A stretch of DNA of 64,000 bases, from NCBI GenBank assembly GCA_964489125.1, contig CAZAXY010000004.1:1-64000 (forward strand), read 5' to 3'. Below are positions 63,607-64,000 of the stretch, piece after piece. The notes beneath the pieces are model-generated. The model ran no database searches. It was given only the letters and a program-made list of their open reading frames with translations, and was not told the origin of the DNA. Source of the DNA: GYS-P2D sp964489125. Lineage in GTDB: Bacteria > Bacteroidota > Bacteroidia > Chitinophagales > Saprospiraceae. Numbering within the stretch: the first letter of the stretch is position 1; each line of letters starts with the position of its first letter. The position numbers and the translations under genes were made by a program.

Positions 63607-63661
63607 ATGCATATGTTTTAGGGATGTACCATATTCGCACCTTTATTCAGAAAAGTTCTCC

Positions 63662-64000
63662 ATGTATAAAGTAAAAGATATCAATTTGGCCGAATGGGGC
63701 CGCAAAGAAATAGAATTAGCCGAGGCCGAAATGCCAGGGTTAATGGCACTCCGAGAAGAGTATGGAAACAGCAAGCCACTAAAGGGTGCTCGTATAGCAG
63801 GTTGTCTTCATATGACTATCCAAACGGCCGTTTTAATTGAAACTTTAGTCGAACTTGGAGCAGAAGTGACCTGGTCTTCTTGTAATATATTTTCTACTCA
63901 AGATCATGCTGCTGCTGCTATAGCGAAAGCAGGCGTACCGGTATATGCTTGGAAAGGCATGTCTGAAGAAGAATTTTGGTGGGCCATAGAGCAAACTCTG
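63662..64000 (+). CDS. ahcY: Adenosylhomocysteinase, 5' part
   Basis: The first 113 codons of S-adenosylhomocysteine hydrolase, which splits SAH into adenosine and homocysteine. VKDINLAEWGRKEIELAEAE, EMPGLMALREEYG, GARIAGCLHMTIQTAVLIET, WSSCNIFSTQDHAAAAIA and AGVPVYAWKGMSEEEFWW are conserved in the family. It runs off the right edge. The ATG at 63662 is the normal start. It is preceded by the terminator of the giant secreted protein, so it has its own promoter. Confidence 0.96.
   Translation, partial: MYKVKDINLAEWGRKEIELAEAEMPGLMALREEYGNSKPLKGARIAGCLHMTIQTAVLIETLVELGAEVTWSSCNIFSTQDHAAAAIAKAGVPVYAWKGMSEEEFWWAIEQTL

Noticed and set aside
1..64000. CRISPR arrays, rRNA genes and riboswitches
   Set aside because: No regularly spaced repeats with unique spacers, no rRNA sequence and no recognisable riboswitch core were found; the only short tandem array (2568-2646) has no spacers.

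Overview
The window comes from a Bacteroidota chromosome, most likely a marine member of the Saprospiria or a relative. The support is type IX secretion sorting domains of both kinds (type A tails at 14339-15445 and 55082-63547, a gliding-motility type B tail at 10699-12537), lipoprotein signals, a menaquinone gene (menA), an MlaE/MlaF-type lipid transporter, LVIVD and DUF11 surface proteins, and a low-GC genome. The species cannot be fixed from the sequence alone.

Layout. 1-4.4 kb: end of fructose-1,6-bisphosphatase, a lipoprotein, an AAA ATPase/nuclease-like gene preceded by 29-bp tandem repeats, and molybdopterin genes moaA and moaDE. 4.5-15.5 kb: secreted and envelope proteins plus menA. 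15.5-16.8 kb: a graveyard of IS fragments (IS3, IS256-like, a DDE transposase whose second remnant lies at 5.8-6.4 kb). 16.9-45 kb: a large, by eye very AT-rich, surface-polysaccharide locus. It holds glycosyltransferases, GtrA, a dTDP-4-amino-sugar transaminase, methyltransferases, four sulfotransferases, an ABC exporter (Wzm/Wzt type), WcbI, a LicD-methyltransferase fusion and a nucleotidyltransferase-PLP enzyme fusion, and it ends with ugd and UDP-xylose synthase. A second IS cluster (IS3 beside an rmlA fragment and an IS1595-like fragment) lies at 38.2-39.2 kb. 45.1-54.9 kb: housekeeping genes (two thioredoxin-fold proteins, dnaE, a frameshifted outer-membrane protein gene, a DJ-1/PfpI protein, tRNA-Leu(GAG), MlaF/MlaE, an SDR). 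55.1-63.5 kb: a 2,821-residue secreted protein with twelve DUF11 repeats. The window ends in the 5' part of ahcY.

Most interesting content. A tight four-gene minus-strand operon (25727 to 20997) encodes an ATP-grasp ligase, a fumarate-reductase/aspartate-oxidase-like flavoprotein, an argininosuccinate-lyase-like enzyme with altered active-site residues, and a phosphosulfolactate synthase (ComA). I infer a route from phosphoenolpyruvate plus sulfite to phosphosulfolactate, then by phosphate elimination to sulfoacrylate (a fumarate analogue), by flavin-dependent reduction to 3-sulfopropionate, and by ligation to an amine, perhaps on the glycan. Beside it, the nucleotidyltransferase-PLP fusion, the LicD-methyltransferase fusion and WcbI look like a module that makes a CDP-activated amino-alcohol and attaches it to the polymer. 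With the sulfotransferases, the locus probably makes a heavily anionic, sulfated and possibly sulfonated, surface polymer. These pathway assignments are hypotheses; the family assignments of the individual genes are much firmer.
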